Source of the DNA: Rhodocyclaceae bacterium
GTDB taxonomy: Bacteria > Pseudomonadota > Gammaproteobacteria > Burkholderiales > Rhodocyclaceae
Length of the DNA stretch: 64,000 bases
NCBI GenBank assembly: GCA_016702335.1
Contig: JADJEF010000020.1
Coordinates: forward strand, 496,001-560,000
Direction of reading: 5' to 3'
Shown: positions 21,065 through 30,899 of the stretch, piece by piece
How positions within the stretch are numbered: position 1 is the first letter of the stretch
How the letters are laid out: each line of letters begins with the position of its first letter
Made by a program: the position numbers and the translations under genes
The notes under the pieces: generated by a model
Seen by the model: the letters and a program-made list of their open reading frames with translations, nothing else
Databases searched by the model: none
What the model was told of the DNA's origin: nothing

Positions 21065-21535
21065 TATGATTCCTCAGTTTTTCTGTGATTCAAAATAGCC
21101 GCATAGACATCAAGTAACTTCACTTAGTCTGGCGGAAAGGCGTGGATTCTATCTAATTTAAGAAGCGCCTGTCAATTTCAATATCTCTTTCAATTCCTCT
21201 AATGGGCGCAATCAAAAGTAGGTGTGGTCGCTGAATCAAGCAGCGGTTCGTTGCCGATAGTCATTCCACCGATGAATAGCACGTAGTCAGTGGTTAAGCC
21301 TGCGTCAGCTTTGGAGCGGGCCGGAGTGCAGGTCAGGGCCATGGGCCGCCGGTCAGCTTTAACGCGATTCGGTAGTCGTCACTATGAGATTCCGCAGCCC
21401 CATTGAGGCTTGAACCACTTAGTGTTCATTCCGCTGGGCAGCCAAACCCCGCGCCGATCATCCGGGCGGTAGCATTGGTGGAATCAATGTCGGAAACGGC
21501 GCAAAGTCACTTCAACCTGGTCTTGACTGAATTCC
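21065..21535. other. 470-bp intergenic region between rplM and the macroglobulin gene
   Basis: It must hold the divergent promoters of rplM (minus) and the macroglobulin gene (plus); I see no clear -35/-10 pair. On the minus strand a short open stretch (about 21399 down to a stop at 21199) reads ...MALTCTPARSKADAG... FIGGMTIGNEPLL... FDCAH with a stop upstream. It could be the remnant of a secreted protein, possibly a pilin-like C-terminus, but the support is weak. No dispersed element is present. Confidence 0.4.
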
Positions 21536-24500
21536 ATGCCTAACTTCTCTTCCTTCCGGTCAGCCACCCGTGTGGCGCTGCTCATGGTCTCGATCGCCGC
21601 AGGCAGCACGCTGGCCGCCACCGTCAAGCAGTTCTCCCCGCAGGGGCGCATTGATCAACAAACGCGTGCCACGGCCGTGTTCAGTGACGACATGGTGCGG
21701 CTGGGCGAACCCAATGCCAGCAACCCGTTCAACGTCACCTGCGCCCAGATCGAAGGCTCGGGGCGCTGGATCGATGCACGCACCTGGGCCTGGCAACTTT
21801 CGCGCCCGCTGCAAGCGGGTGAGCGCTGTGAATTTGTACTCAATGCCGGCACCAAGACCCTGAGCGGAGAGGCGCTCAGCGGCGGCACGCGCTATGCCTT
21901 CTTTGCTGGCGGCCCCTGGCCCCGCTCGCTGCAACCCCGCCCCGCCGCGCTGATCGAAGAAGATCAGGCCTTCGTCATCAACGCCGGCGGGCCTATCAAG
22001 ACAGCATCGCTGGAAAACCGGCTTTGGTGCGAAGCCGAGGGTGTCGGCCAGCGCATCGCCGCGCGGCCGGTTCCGGCCGCTCAGCGCAGCGAAATACTCG
22101 CCCACGCGCACGGCAACTTTGGCTCCGATGCGCTGGTGGTGAGCTGTGCCGAACGCCTGCCGCCGGGGGCCAAGATGAAACTGGTCTGGGGCAAGGGGAT
22201 CGAGGCTGTCAGTGGCGCGGCTTCGGAAAAACAAGAAAGCTTCGTCTACACCGTGCGTGAGCCCTTTCGTGCCACGCTGACCTGCGAGCGCGAAAAAGCC
22301 GGCGCACCCTGCTCGCCGCTCTCAGCGCTGACTCTCGAATTCAGCGCCTACACCGACGCGGCGCTGCTGCAAAAAATCCGGCTGGTCACGCCCGAAGGAA
22401 CGCGCAGCCCGAAAGACCCGGCCCGTGAGAGCAATCAGCGTGAACGTCAGGCGAACTCGGTGGTCTTCCCCGGTCCGTTTGCGCAGGAGGCGGAGCTGCG
22501 GCTGGAGCTGCCCGCAGGCATTCGCGATGATGCCAACCGGCCGCTGGAAAACGCCGCCGCCTTCCCTTTGAAATTCCGCACCGGGGTCTTGCCGCCGCTG
22601 GCCAAGTTCCCCGGTAGCTTCGGCATCCTCGAATTTACCCCCGGCGAAGGCGGTGTGTTGCCGGTCACCTTGCGCAACATCGAGGCCAAGGTGGCGAATG
22701 CCACGCTGGCGCTGCCCGGCCCGCACCGCTTTGCCGCGCAAGCGCTGACCGAGGATGCCGACGTCATTCTGGCCATGAATGCGCTGGAGCAGTTCGAGCA
22801 GCAAACGCGCATGGTCAAGGTGATGCGCGAGGGCAAGTTGGAAGACTATGAAGACCCGTACTACGCTCGCGAGCTCAGTTTTCTGGCCAAGCGCGCCGGC
22901 GTGCAACGCAATGCGCTACCCAAACCGGGCGGCAGTGCCGAGTTTGAAGTGATGGGCATTCCGCTCGCCAAGCCCGGCTATCACATTGTCGAAATCGAAA
23001 GCCGCCTGCTCGGCACCGCCCTGCTCAGCTCACCCAAGCCAATGTTCGTGCGCAGCACGGTACTGGTCACCAACATGGCCGTGCATCTCAAACTGGGCAA
23101 GGACAACGCGCTGATCTGGGTCACGGCGCTGAATACCGGCAAACCGGTGAGCGGCGCGGCGGTGCGCCTCTCGAGTTGCGATGGCGCGGTGCAGTGGGAA
23201 GGCAGCACCAACGACAAAGGGCTGGCGCAGATCGACAAAGCGATTGCTGCGCCGTCGTGCGGTGAACACCAGTTCGCCTTTGCCAGCGCGCGGCTGGGCG
23301 AGGACTACAGCTTTGTGCGCTCGGACTGGAACGAGGGCATCGAGCCGTGGCGCTTTGGCGTCAACACCTGGGGCGAGAGCGCCGAGATGAAGATTCATAC
23401 GATCTTCGACCGCACGCTGTTTCGCGCCGGGCAAACCGTCTCGATGAAGCACATTGCCCGCGGCCGCAACTCGCGTGGCTTTGCCGTGCCCGACGCGACC
23501 GATTTGCCCACCAAGCTGACCATTCGGCAGGACGAAACCGGCACCGAATTCACCCAGCCGCTGACTTGTGACGCCAAGGGCCACGCGACCAATCAATGGA
23601 AAATCCCCGAGAGCGCCAAGCGCGGCGGCTATGAGATTAGCTACAGTGGCGGGGGGAGTGGCAGGGGCACGATTACAGGCGGCGAATTCCGCGTCAGCGA
23701 CTTTCGCCTGCCGGTGTTTACCGGCAGCGTACAGGGCGTACCGGCGCGCCAGATTGCCCCGACCAAGGTACCGCTGGCTCTGGGCCTGAGTTTCATCAAC
23801 GGTGGTGCCGCCAAAGAGATCAAGGTCGATGTGTCGGCCACCTTACGTCCACGCTGGCCGAGCTACTCCGGTTTTGATAACTTTGAGTTCAACGTGGGTT
23901 TTGATCAGGACACGCTGGGGGCTTTCGGCATTAGCAATGGTCGCGAGGAAGAGTACGTCGTACTCGACAAGCAGTCGGTCACGCTCGACAAAGCCGGCGC
24001 TGGCAAGCTTGAGGTAACGCTACCGAACAAGCCGCAGGGGCCGAGTGAACTGTATGCCGAGATGAGCTTCCCCGACCCGAATGGCGAGATCCAGACCCTG
24101 CGCGGCACCGTCGAATTGTGGCCGGCAGCCATGACGCTGGGCATACGCGTGGCTGAGTGGGCGAGCAGTAGCAAAGACACCAACCGGGCCGAGATCGTGG
24201 CCCTGGATACCAACGGCAAGCCCATAGCGGGACAGGAGATCACCGTCACGGGCAAGCGGCGCATTGACTACGGCCATCGCCGACGCATCGTTGGCGGTTT
24301 CTATGCCTATGAAAATCATCACGAATACGAAGACATCGGCGAACTGTGCAGCGGGCGCACCGACAGTCGCGGCATGTTCCTGTGCACACCGTCGATCACT
24401 CAGCCGGGCTCAGTGTATTTGCTGGCACAAAGCAAAGACAACGCGGGCAACGTGGTGCGCGCCGGCACAAGCTACTGGATCAGCGGCGGCGGCGATTTGT

Positions 24501-27274
24501 GGTTCACCGCCGGCAATCAGGACCGCATTGATGTGATCCCGGAAAAGCGCGAGTACAAAGCCGGCGAAACCGCGCGCTTTCAGGTGCGCACGCCGTTCCG
24601 CGAGGCCACAGCACTGGTGTCGGTCGAGGCTGGCGGAATTATCGAAACGCATGTGCGGCCGCTGTCGCGTTTCAAGCCGGTGATCGAACTGCCGGTCAAG
24701 GGCGACTGGGCGCCGAATGTGTATGTCTCGGTACTGGTGGTGCGCGGGCGCATCGAGCCGCTGAAATGGTACTCGCTGCTGCAATGGGGCTGGCGCGAGC
24801 CGGTGGCGTGGTTCAAGGAGTGGTGGACGCCCCTGAAACCCACAGCCATGGTTGATCTGGCCAAACCGGCGTACCGCATTGGCTTGGGCGAGATCAGCGT
24901 CGGCGTGGATGCGTTCCGGCTCAAGGTCGAGGTGACCAGTGAGCGCAAGGATTACCGCCCGCGTGAAGCCGCCAAGGTGACGCTCAAGGTCACCACGCCC
25001 GACGGCAAGCCTGCACCCGCCGGTACCGAGATTGCCTTCGCCGCGGTCGATCAGGCGCTGCTCGAACTGCGCCCAAATACCAGTTGGGATCTGCTGGAGA
25101 CACTGATGCAAAAACGCGGCTATGAAGTCGAGACAGCGACTGCCCAGTCACAGGTAATCGGCAAGCGCCATTTCGGCAAGAAGGCGGTGCCAGCCGGCGG
25201 CGGGGGTGGACGCGCACCGGCGCGTGAATTGTTCGACACCCTGCTCGTCTGGGCGCCAAATCTCCAAGTCGGCGCTGGTGGTACGGCGATGATCACCGTA
25301 CCGATGAACGATTCGCTCACCGAGTTCAAGTTGGTGGGCGTCGCCACGTCGGGTACCAGTCTGTTTGGCACCGGCTCGGCCAGCGTGCGCACGAAGCAGG
25401 ATTTGCAGATGATCTCCGGCTTGCCGCCGCTGGTCCGCGAGAACGATCGCTTCACCGGCACCGTGACGCTGCGTAACGGCACGGCACGGGCCATGCAGGT
25501 CGAGCTCGCGGCGCGTCTGGAGGGCAAGGCGTTGGATAAACGCGAGATCAAACTCGATGCCGAAGGCGCGGCCGAAGTGCGTTGGGAGACGCAAGCTCCC
25601 GAAGGCTCGGAACCCTTGGTATGGGAGTTCGACGCCAACGAGACGGGCACCGGCAGTGCCAAAGACAGCCTGAAGATCACTCAGCAGCTCGCCCCCGCCG
25701 TACCGGTGACGACGCAGCAGTCGACCTTCACGCGCATTGACGGCGACTACCGCGTCCCGGCCGGGCTACCCACGGGTGCACTGCCGGGCAAAGGCGGCAT
25801 CGAGATCAGTCTCTCGCCGAAACTCTCCGCTCCCCCCGCTGGACTCATGCGCTTCTTTGAGGAGTACCCGTTCAGTTGCCTCGAGCAGAAAGCCTCGATT
25901 GCCGTGGGCTTGCAAGACAAGAAGCGCTGGCAAGAGGTCAGCGATGCCCTGCCCGCCCTGCTCGATGGCAACGGGCTGGCCCGCTACTTTCCGGGTGAAG
26001 GGGATGGCCATGTGGTGCTGACGGCGTATGTGCTCGATCTGGCTTCCGCATCTGGCTTTGGCCTGCCCGATGACGCGCGCCAGCGCATGCTGCAGGGGCT
26101 GACAGGCTTCGTCGAGGGTCGCTACAAAGTCAAGGGCTGGTCGCCGTTCAATGATCCCAGCAACGACTTGCTGGTGCGCAAGCTGCTCGCGCTGCAAGCC
26201 ATCACGCGGCAAGGCGGACCGACGAAAGAGCACACGCGCCTCGCCGCCGCGCTCGATGTCGAGCCGGCGCGCCTGCCCACCGCCGCGCTGATCGACTGGT
26301 ACCTCATCACCAAACGACTGCCGGACTTGCCCAAGCGTGGCGAGCGGCTGGCGGCGGCCGAGCAGGAGCTGCGCAATCGGCTCAGCTACATTGGCGGTCG
26401 CCTGGGCTTCACCACCGAGCGCTCGGACTATTGGTGGTGGATGATGATCAGCGGCGACACCAATGCCTTCCGTCTGCTCGACGCCGTAATGGACGACCCG
26501 GCCTGGAAAGACGATCTGCCCAAGCTGATGCGCGGGGCCATTGAACGGCAGACGCAGGGGCGCTGGTTCACCACCACCGCCAACGCCTGGGCCAGTGTCG
26601 TGCTGGAGCGTTTTGGCCGCACCTTTGAACGCGAGCAAGTGAGCGGCATCACCCGCGCGCAACTGGGGAGCGCGTCGGCTGAGCAACGCTGGAAAGCCGA
26701 TGGCGCGGACATCCGACCCCTCTCGCTGCCGTGGCCAGCCGTACACAACACGGCCGACACCCTGTCGATCCGTCACGAAGGCACGGGCAAACCCTGGGCC
26801 TCGGTGCAGGTGCGCGCGGCCATGCCGGTGAGCGCGCCGCGCGCGTTTGGCTACCGCGTGACGCGCTCGGTCACGCCGCTAAAGGAAAAGGTGCCGGGCA
26901 AAGTCAGCCGGGGTGACCTGTGGCGCGTGACGGTACGGGTCGAAGGTGATCAGGACATGAGCTGGGTAGTGATCTCCGACCCCATTCCGGCCGGCGCAAA
27001 GATTCTGGGCGATGGCGACGGGCGCGATTCGCACATCGCGACGCTGGACGAAGATCAACGCGCACGGCGCGTCTGGCCGACCTTTGTCGAGCGCACGTTC
27101 GATTTCTTCCGCGCCTATTACGAGGTGGTGCCCAAGGGCAATTTCCAGATCGACTACACCGTGCGCATCAACAATGCCGGCGAATTCCAGATGCCGCCAA
27201 CACGAGTTGAAGGCATGTACGCGCCCGATGTCTTCGGCGAAGCACCCAACGCCAAGGTGATCGTCGGCGAATGA
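21536..27274 (+). CDS. Bacterial alpha-2-macroglobulin
   Basis: 1912 residues. The N-terminal signal peptide (about 1-27, ending STLAA) has no lipobox cysteine, so unlike E. coli YfhM the protein is predicted periplasmic, not lipid-anchored. Several macroglobulin domains are followed by VPMNDSLTEFKLVGVATSG and SGLPPLVRENDRF. The thioester motif CLEQ is intact (Cys1448 in PFSCLEQKA), so it should trap proteases covalently. It is longer than YfhM (about 1650). Residues 1244-1252 (QVGAGGTAM) match a dispersed element just before the VPMND strand. Its stop overlaps pbpC by 4 bp. This pairing is widespread and is thought to link protease defence to cell-wall repair. Confidence 0.93.
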   Translation: MPNFSSFRSATRVALLMVSIAAGSTLAATVKQFSPQGRIDQQTRATAVFSDDMVRLGEPNASNPFNVTCAQIEGSGRWIDARTWAWQLSRPLQAGERCEFVLNAGTKTLSGEALSGGTRYAFFAGGPWPRSLQPRPAALIEEDQAFVINAGGPIKTASLENRLWCEAEGVGQRIAARPVPAAQRSEILAHAHGNFGSDALVVSCAERLPPGAKMKLVWGKGIEAVSGAASEKQESFVYTVREPFRATLTCEREKAGAPCSPLSALTLEFSAYTDAALLQKIRLVTPEGTRSPKDPARESNQRERQANSVVFPGPFAQEAELRLELPAGIRDDANRPLENAAAFPLKFRTGVLPPLAKFPGSFGILEFTPGEGGVLPVTLRNIEAKVANATLALPGPHRFAAQALTEDADVILAMNALEQFEQQTRMVKVMREGKLEDYEDPYYARELSFLAKRAGVQRNALPKPGGSAEFEVMGIPLAKPGYHIVEIESRLLGTALLSSPKPMFVRSTVLVTNMAVHLKLGKDNALIWVTALNTGKPVSGAAVRLSSCDGAVQWEGSTNDKGLAQIDKAIAAPSCGEHQFAFASARLGEDYSFVRSDWNEGIEPWRFGVNTWGESAEMKIHTIFDRTLFRAGQTVSMKHIARGRNSRGFAVPDATDLPTKLTIRQDETGTEFTQPLTCDAKGHATNQWKIPESAKRGGYEISYSGGGSGRGTITGGEFRVSDFRLPVFTGSVQGVPARQIAPTKVPLALGLSFINGGAAKEIKVDVSATLRPRWPSYSGFDNFEFNVGFDQDTLGAFGISNGREEEYVVLDKQSVTLDKAGAGKLEVTLPNKPQGPSELYAEMSFPDPNGEIQTLRGTVELWPAAMTLGIRVAEWASSSKDTNRAEIVALDTNGKPIAGQEITVTGKRRIDYGHRRRIVGGFYAYENHHEYEDIGELCSGRTDSRGMFLCTPSITQPGSVYLLAQSKDNAGNVVRAGTSYWISGGGDLWFTAGNQDRIDVIPEKREYKAGETARFQVRTPFREATALVSVEAGGIIETHVRPLSRFKPVIELPVKGDWAPNVYVSVLVVRGRIEPLKWYSLLQWGWREPVAWFKEWWTPLKPTAMVDLAKPAYRIGLGEISVGVDAFRLKVEVTSERKDYRPREAAKVTLKVTTPDGKPAPAGTEIAFAAVDQALLELRPNTSWDLLETLMQKRGYEVETATAQSQVIGKRHFGKKAVPAGGGGGRAPARELFDTLLVWAPNLQVGAGGTAMITVPMNDSLTEFKLVGVATSGTSLFGTGSASVRTKQDLQMISGLPPLVRENDRFTGTVTLRNGTARAMQVELAARLEGKALDKREIKLDAEGAAEVRWETQAPEGSEPLVWEFDANETGTGSAKDSLKITQQLAPAVPVTTQQSTFTRIDGDYRVPAGLPTGALPGKGGIEISLSPKLSAPPAGLMRFFEEYPFSCLEQKASIAVGLQDKKRWQEVSDALPALLDGNGLARYFPGEGDGHVVLTAYVLDLASASGFGLPDDARQRMLQGLTGFVEGRYKVKGWSPFNDPSNDLLVRKLLALQAITRQGGPTKEHTRLAAALDVEPARLPTAALIDWYLITKRLPDLPKRGERLAAAEQELRNRLSYIGGRLGFTTERSDYWWWMMISGDTNAFRLLDAVMDDPAWKDDLPKLMRGAIERQTQGRWFTTTANAWASVVLERFGRTFEREQVSGITRAQLGSASAEQRWKADGADIRPLSLPWPAVHNTADTLSIRHEGTGKPWASVQVRAAMPVSAPRAFGYRVTRSVTPLKEKVPGKVSRGDLWRVTVRVEGDQDMSWVVISDPIPAGAKILGDGDGRDSHIATLDEDQRARRVWPTFVERTFDFFRAYYEVVPKGNFQIDYTVRINNAGEFQMPPTRVEGMYAPDVFGEAPNAKVIVGE
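25265..25291 (+). repeat. 27-bp dispersed element inside the macroglobulin gene
   Basis: Left arm perfect, core TGGT, right arm with the last base changed. Read as QVGAGGTAM at residues 1244-1252. Homologues have a similar-length Gly-containing turn here. Confidence 0.7.
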
Positions 27275-29523
27275 AGCCAGCACGGCGGTGGGCCGTCGCG
27301 GGCTGCGCCGCGCTGCTGCTCGCACAGGGCGCCAGCAGCGCGCACGCCTTGCCCAGCTACGCACAGGTGAAGTCGGCCTACGTGCCCTCGGAGTCGCTGC
27401 TCGTCGCACGCGATGGCCGCCCCTTGCACAGCCGCCGCATCGATACCACGGTACGGCGCTTCGCCTGGACACCCTTGCATGACATGTCGCCGGCTCTGCT
27501 GCGCGCAGTGATCGCCTCGGAGGACAAGAATTTTTTCGAACACAGTGGTGTCGATTGGAAGGCGGCCGGCAGCGCGGCGTGGAGCAACGTCTGGGATAGC
27601 GCCGGGAAAAAGCGCTTGCGCGGTGCCAGCACACTCACCATGCAACTGGTTGGCTTGATCGACGAAGACGAGAAGCGGCGCGGCCGGCGCAGCGTGCTGG
27701 AGAAAATTTCGCAGACCGCGCTGGCCTTGCAACTCGACCGACAGTGGAGCAAGCGGCAGATTCTTGAGGCCTATTTGAATCTGGTCGCCTTCCGCGGCGA
27801 ACTGCAAGGCGTCGGGGCCATGAGTCGCACGCTGTTCGGCAAGTGGCCCGATGGGCTGGTCGAGCGCGAAGCCGCGCTCGCCGCTGCCCTGCTACGCGCA
27901 CCCAATGCCGCGCCGCGCCTCGTCAGTCAGCGCGCCTGCTTCCTGCTCAAGGAACTGGAGCGCGCCAGCGAATGCGAGGGGCTGGATAGCTTTGCCACGT
28001 ACTCACTGGGTGGCGATCTGCGTCAGGGCACCGATGTGGCACCGCTGGCGCCCCATCTCGCCGCCAAGCTGCTCACCCGCCCCGGGCAAACCGTCAAGAC
28101 CTCGCTCGACGCCGATCTGCAAGGCTTTGCCGCCGAGTCGCTACGGCGCCACCTGCGTGCCCTCGCGCCACAAAACGCACAAGACGGCGCGGTGCTGGTG
28201 CTCGACAATGCCACGGGCGAAGTGCTTGCGTGGGTGGGTTCCAGCGGCAATTTATCCGATGCCGCCAACGTCGATGGCGTCACCGCCTTGCGCCAGGCCG
28301 GCTCGACCCTCAAGCCCTTTCTCTATGGTCTGGCCTTCCAGCGCAAGACCCTCACCCCCGCCTCGCTGATCGAAGATGCGCCCTTGGCGCTCGACACCGG
28401 CAATGGCCTCTATGCGCCGCAGAACTACGAGCCCGATTATCGTGGCTGGGTGTCGATCCGCACGGCGCTCGGTGGCTCGCTGAACGTGCCCGCCGTCAAA
28501 ACCCTGACCCGGATTGGCCCCGAGCCCTTGCGCAAAACGCTGCGTGAATTCGGATTCGATAGCTTGACCGAGAGTGGTGAGTGGTATGGCTACAGCCTGG
28601 CGCTGGGTTCGGCCGATATCTCGCTGCTGATGCTGGCCAATGCCTACCGCGCGCTGGCGAATGCGGGCGTGTGGACACCGCTGCGCAGTACACCGAGCCG
28701 GTTGGCTGCCCGTTTCGATGCACCTATGCCCTGCGCCGATAAAGGCTGCGCGGGCGTTTTTGCCGGCGCCGGCAATCTCCCCAAGCGCATCGCGCTGTCA
28801 GCGCCGGCGGCGTTTCAGATCAGCGACATCCTCGCCGACCGCAATGCCCGCGCCGGCACCTTCGGTCTCGAATCCTGGCTTTCCACACCCTATTGGTCGG
28901 CGGTCAAAACCGGCACCAGCAAAGACATGCGCGACAACTGGTGCGCCGGCTACTCGCGCCGCTACACCGTGGGGGTGTGGGTAGGTAACGCCGCCGGCGA
29001 ACCCATGCACGATGTCTCGGGCATTGCCGGTGCGGCACCCGTCTGGCGTGAGGTGCTGGACTGGCTGCACCGGGGCGATGCCACGCTCGGCCGACCAGTC
29101 GTCGTCAGCGCGTCGCCCGAAGCACCCAAGGGTTTGCTGCGCACCCGCGTGCGCTTTGACCCACCCGCGGAAGCTGCCCGCGAGGAATGGTTCCTGCCCG
29201 GCACGGAACACACGGTGGTCCGTGCGGCGACGCTGCGCGCGCTCGGGCAGATCAGCTACCCCGCCAACGGCACCATCGTGGCACTTGACCCCGATATTCC
29301 GCCGCAACGGCAACGCCTGCCTCTGCGCCTGAGCTCACCGCCCGAGCCGGGTTGGCGCTGGCGACTGAACGGAAAATCACTTGGCCCGGTGGCCACGGCC
29401 AACACTTGGTTGCCGCGCGCCGGAGCGCATGAGTTGGAACTCGTCAGCCAATCGGGGCAAGCACTGGATCGCGTGCGCTTCGAGGTGCGCGCGATGCCCG
29501 ATCGCGGCAAGCCGACCCGTTAA
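27271..29523 (+). CDS. pbpC: Penicillin-binding protein 1C
   Basis: 750 residues, bifunctional peptidoglycan synthase family. Order: N-terminal membrane/signal segment (AGCAALLLAQGASSAHA); GT51 glycosyltransferase with the catalytic Glu in IASEDKNFFEHSGVDW and RGASTLTMQLV; transpeptidase with STLK (AGSTLKPFLYG), SLN (GGSLNVPAV) and KTGTS (VKTGTSKDM); and a C-terminal PBP1C-specific domain from about 660. All catalytic motifs are intact. ATGA overlap with the macroglobulin gene indicates coupled translation. Length matches E. coli PbpC (770). Confidence 0.96.
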   Translation: MKPARRWAVAGCAALLLAQGASSAHALPSYAQVKSAYVPSESLLVARDGRPLHSRRIDTTVRRFAWTPLHDMSPALLRAVIASEDKNFFEHSGVDWKAAGSAAWSNVWDSAGKKRLRGASTLTMQLVGLIDEDEKRRGRRSVLEKISQTALALQLDRQWSKRQILEAYLNLVAFRGELQGVGAMSRTLFGKWPDGLVEREAALAAALLRAPNAAPRLVSQRACFLLKELERASECEGLDSFATYSLGGDLRQGTDVAPLAPHLAAKLLTRPGQTVKTSLDADLQGFAAESLRRHLRALAPQNAQDGAVLVLDNATGEVLAWVGSSGNLSDAANVDGVTALRQAGSTLKPFLYGLAFQRKTLTPASLIEDAPLALDTGNGLYAPQNYEPDYRGWVSIRTALGGSLNVPAVKTLTRIGPEPLRKTLREFGFDSLTESGEWYGYSLALGSADISLLMLANAYRALANAGVWTPLRSTPSRLAARFDAPMPCADKGCAGVFAGAGNLPKRIALSAPAAFQISDILADRNARAGTFGLESWLSTPYWSAVKTGTSKDMRDNWCAGYSRRYTVGVWVGNAAGEPMHDVSGIAGAAPVWREVLDWLHRGDATLGRPVVVSASPEAPKGLLRTRVRFDPPAEAAREEWFLPGTEHTVVRAATLRALGQISYPANGTIVALDPDIPPQRQRLPLRLSSPPEPGWRWRLNGKSLGPVATANTWLPRAGAHELELVSQSGQALDRVRFEVRAMPDRGKPTR

Positions 29524-29542
29524 AAGGCGGCTTGCCGCACCC

Positions 29543-29569
29543 AATCGCCGTCCCACCAGCGCCGACTTG
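29543..29569 (-). repeat. 27-bp dispersed element, intergenic, after pbpC
   Basis: Perfect arms on the minus strand, core TGGG, preceded by ATCCG. It lies 20 bp after pbpC and in the antisense direction to both neighbours. The rest of 29524-29721 shows no gene. Confidence 0.85.
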
Positions 29570-29721
29570 CGGATTGGATCGGTTACAGAACACTGAGTGC
29601 GCTAAAAGCGAGGGGGTCCATAAGGAGCATACTGGGTTTGAACGGGTTGAAATGCGGATACCTTGTATAGTTAGCCCATAGGGTTGGCATGATCGCCAGC
29701 CACAAATCGCGGAGGGTTGTC

Positions 29722-30879
29722 ATGGGACTTGTGCAGGCGGTGGTAGGTGCGGTCGGCGGTATGTTGGCGGACCAGTGGAAGGACTTTTACACGGTGCCGA
29801 CTGGCCTGCCGTCGACGGCAGCACTGTTCGCGGCGGTCCCGCAGGGCACAAATGCCGGGCGCGGCTCGAATACCGGTGGTTCTTCCAACATCATCAGCAA
29901 CGGGTCGAAGATCATCGTGCCCGAGGGCTACGGGCTATTGCTGTTCCAGGACGGCAAAATCACCAGCTTTGTCGCCGAGCCGGGCGGCTACGAGTGGCGC
30001 TCGGACGACCTCAACTCGCAGTCCATTTTTGCCGGCGACGGCATCGTCAGCCCGCTGATCAAGCAGAGCTGGGAGCGCTTTAAGTTCGGTGGTCAGCCGG
30101 GCTCGCAGCAGGCCGCCTTCTTTGTCTCGCTGAAGGAACTGCCGGACAACCGTTTCGGCACGCAGTCCGAAATCTACTGGGACGACGCCTTCCTTAACAC
30201 GCAGGTCGGCGCGGTTACGCGCGGATCGTACACGCTGAAGATCGTTGATCCGATCCTGTTCGTGAAGAACTTCGTACCCGTCAACTATCTGCGGCCTGGC
30301 AAGATTTTCGATTTCACCGACCTCGACAACGCCGCCGCCAGCCAGTTGTTCAACGAAGTGGTTGGTTCGCTCGCGCCTGCCTTCAGCCTGTACACGAACG
30401 ATCCCGCCAAGGGCAATCGCATCACCAAGCTGCAGCAGGATTCGCTCGGCTTCGCCAAGAGCCTCTCCGACGCCGTCGAACAGGGTTATCAGTGGAAGTC
30501 GGATCGCGGCCTGGCCATTGTCAAGACTGCCATCGTCTCGATCGAGTACGACGCGAACACGCGCGAATTGCTCAAGACCGTGCAGCGCGCCGATGCGCTG
30601 TCGGGTGCGCGCGGAAATTCCAACCTGCAGGCCAGCGTCGCCCAGGGCATCCAATCCGCAGGCCAGACCGGCGGTGCTGCGGGGCTCATGGGCGTGGGCA
30701 TGGCCTCGGGCATGTTCGGCGTCGGCAACCTGCAGCAGCCGGCAGCGCCAACAGCACCAGCGGCTCCCACTGCGGATGACCCGGTCGCCAAATTGAAGAA
30801 GGCCAAGGAGATGCTCGACCTAGGGCTGATCAGCCCGGGCGACTACGACGCGCTCAAGGCCAAGGTGCTTGGACTGTAA
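29722..30879 (+). CDS. SPFH-domain protein with C-terminal SHOCT motif
   Basis: 385 residues. After an N-terminal hydrophobic patch (LVQAVVGAVGGMLADQW) there is a band-7/SPFH-type domain of the bacterial virion-core-protein-like subgroup (SNIISNGSKIIVPEGYGLL, QDGKITSFVAEPGGYEW). A Gly/Met-rich stretch and an Ala/Pro linker (about 325-350) lead to a SHOCT-type tail (DPVAKLKKAKEMLDLGLISPGDYDALK) of about 30 residues, here abbreviated by its core LKKAKEMLDLGLISPGDYD. GGAGG lies 7 nt before the ATG at 29722, which decides the start. SPFH proteins scaffold membrane microdomains; the specific role is unknown. It leads a three-gene set with the zinc-ribbon and small membrane proteins. Confidence 0.8.
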   Translation: MGLVQAVVGAVGGMLADQWKDFYTVPTGLPSTAALFAAVPQGTNAGRGSNTGGSSNIISNGSKIIVPEGYGLLLFQDGKITSFVAEPGGYEWRSDDLNSQSIFAGDGIVSPLIKQSWERFKFGGQPGSQQAAFFVSLKELPDNRFGTQSEIYWDDAFLNTQVGAVTRGSYTLKIVDPILFVKNFVPVNYLRPGKIFDFTDLDNAAASQLFNEVVGSLAPAFSLYTNDPAKGNRITKLQQDSLGFAKSLSDAVEQGYQWKSDRGLAIVKTAIVSIEYDANTRELLKTVQRADALSGARGNSNLQASVAQGIQSAGQTGGAAGLMGVGMASGMFGVGNLQQPAAPTAPAAPTADDPVAKLKKAKEMLDLGLISPGDYDALKAKVLGL

Positions 30880-30899
30880 GCCACAAGCGGACTGCGACC

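Noticed and set aside
23994..24010. AAAGCCGGCGCTGGCAAG in the macroglobulin gene
   Set aside because: Only the middle matches the element's left arm and there is no right arm.
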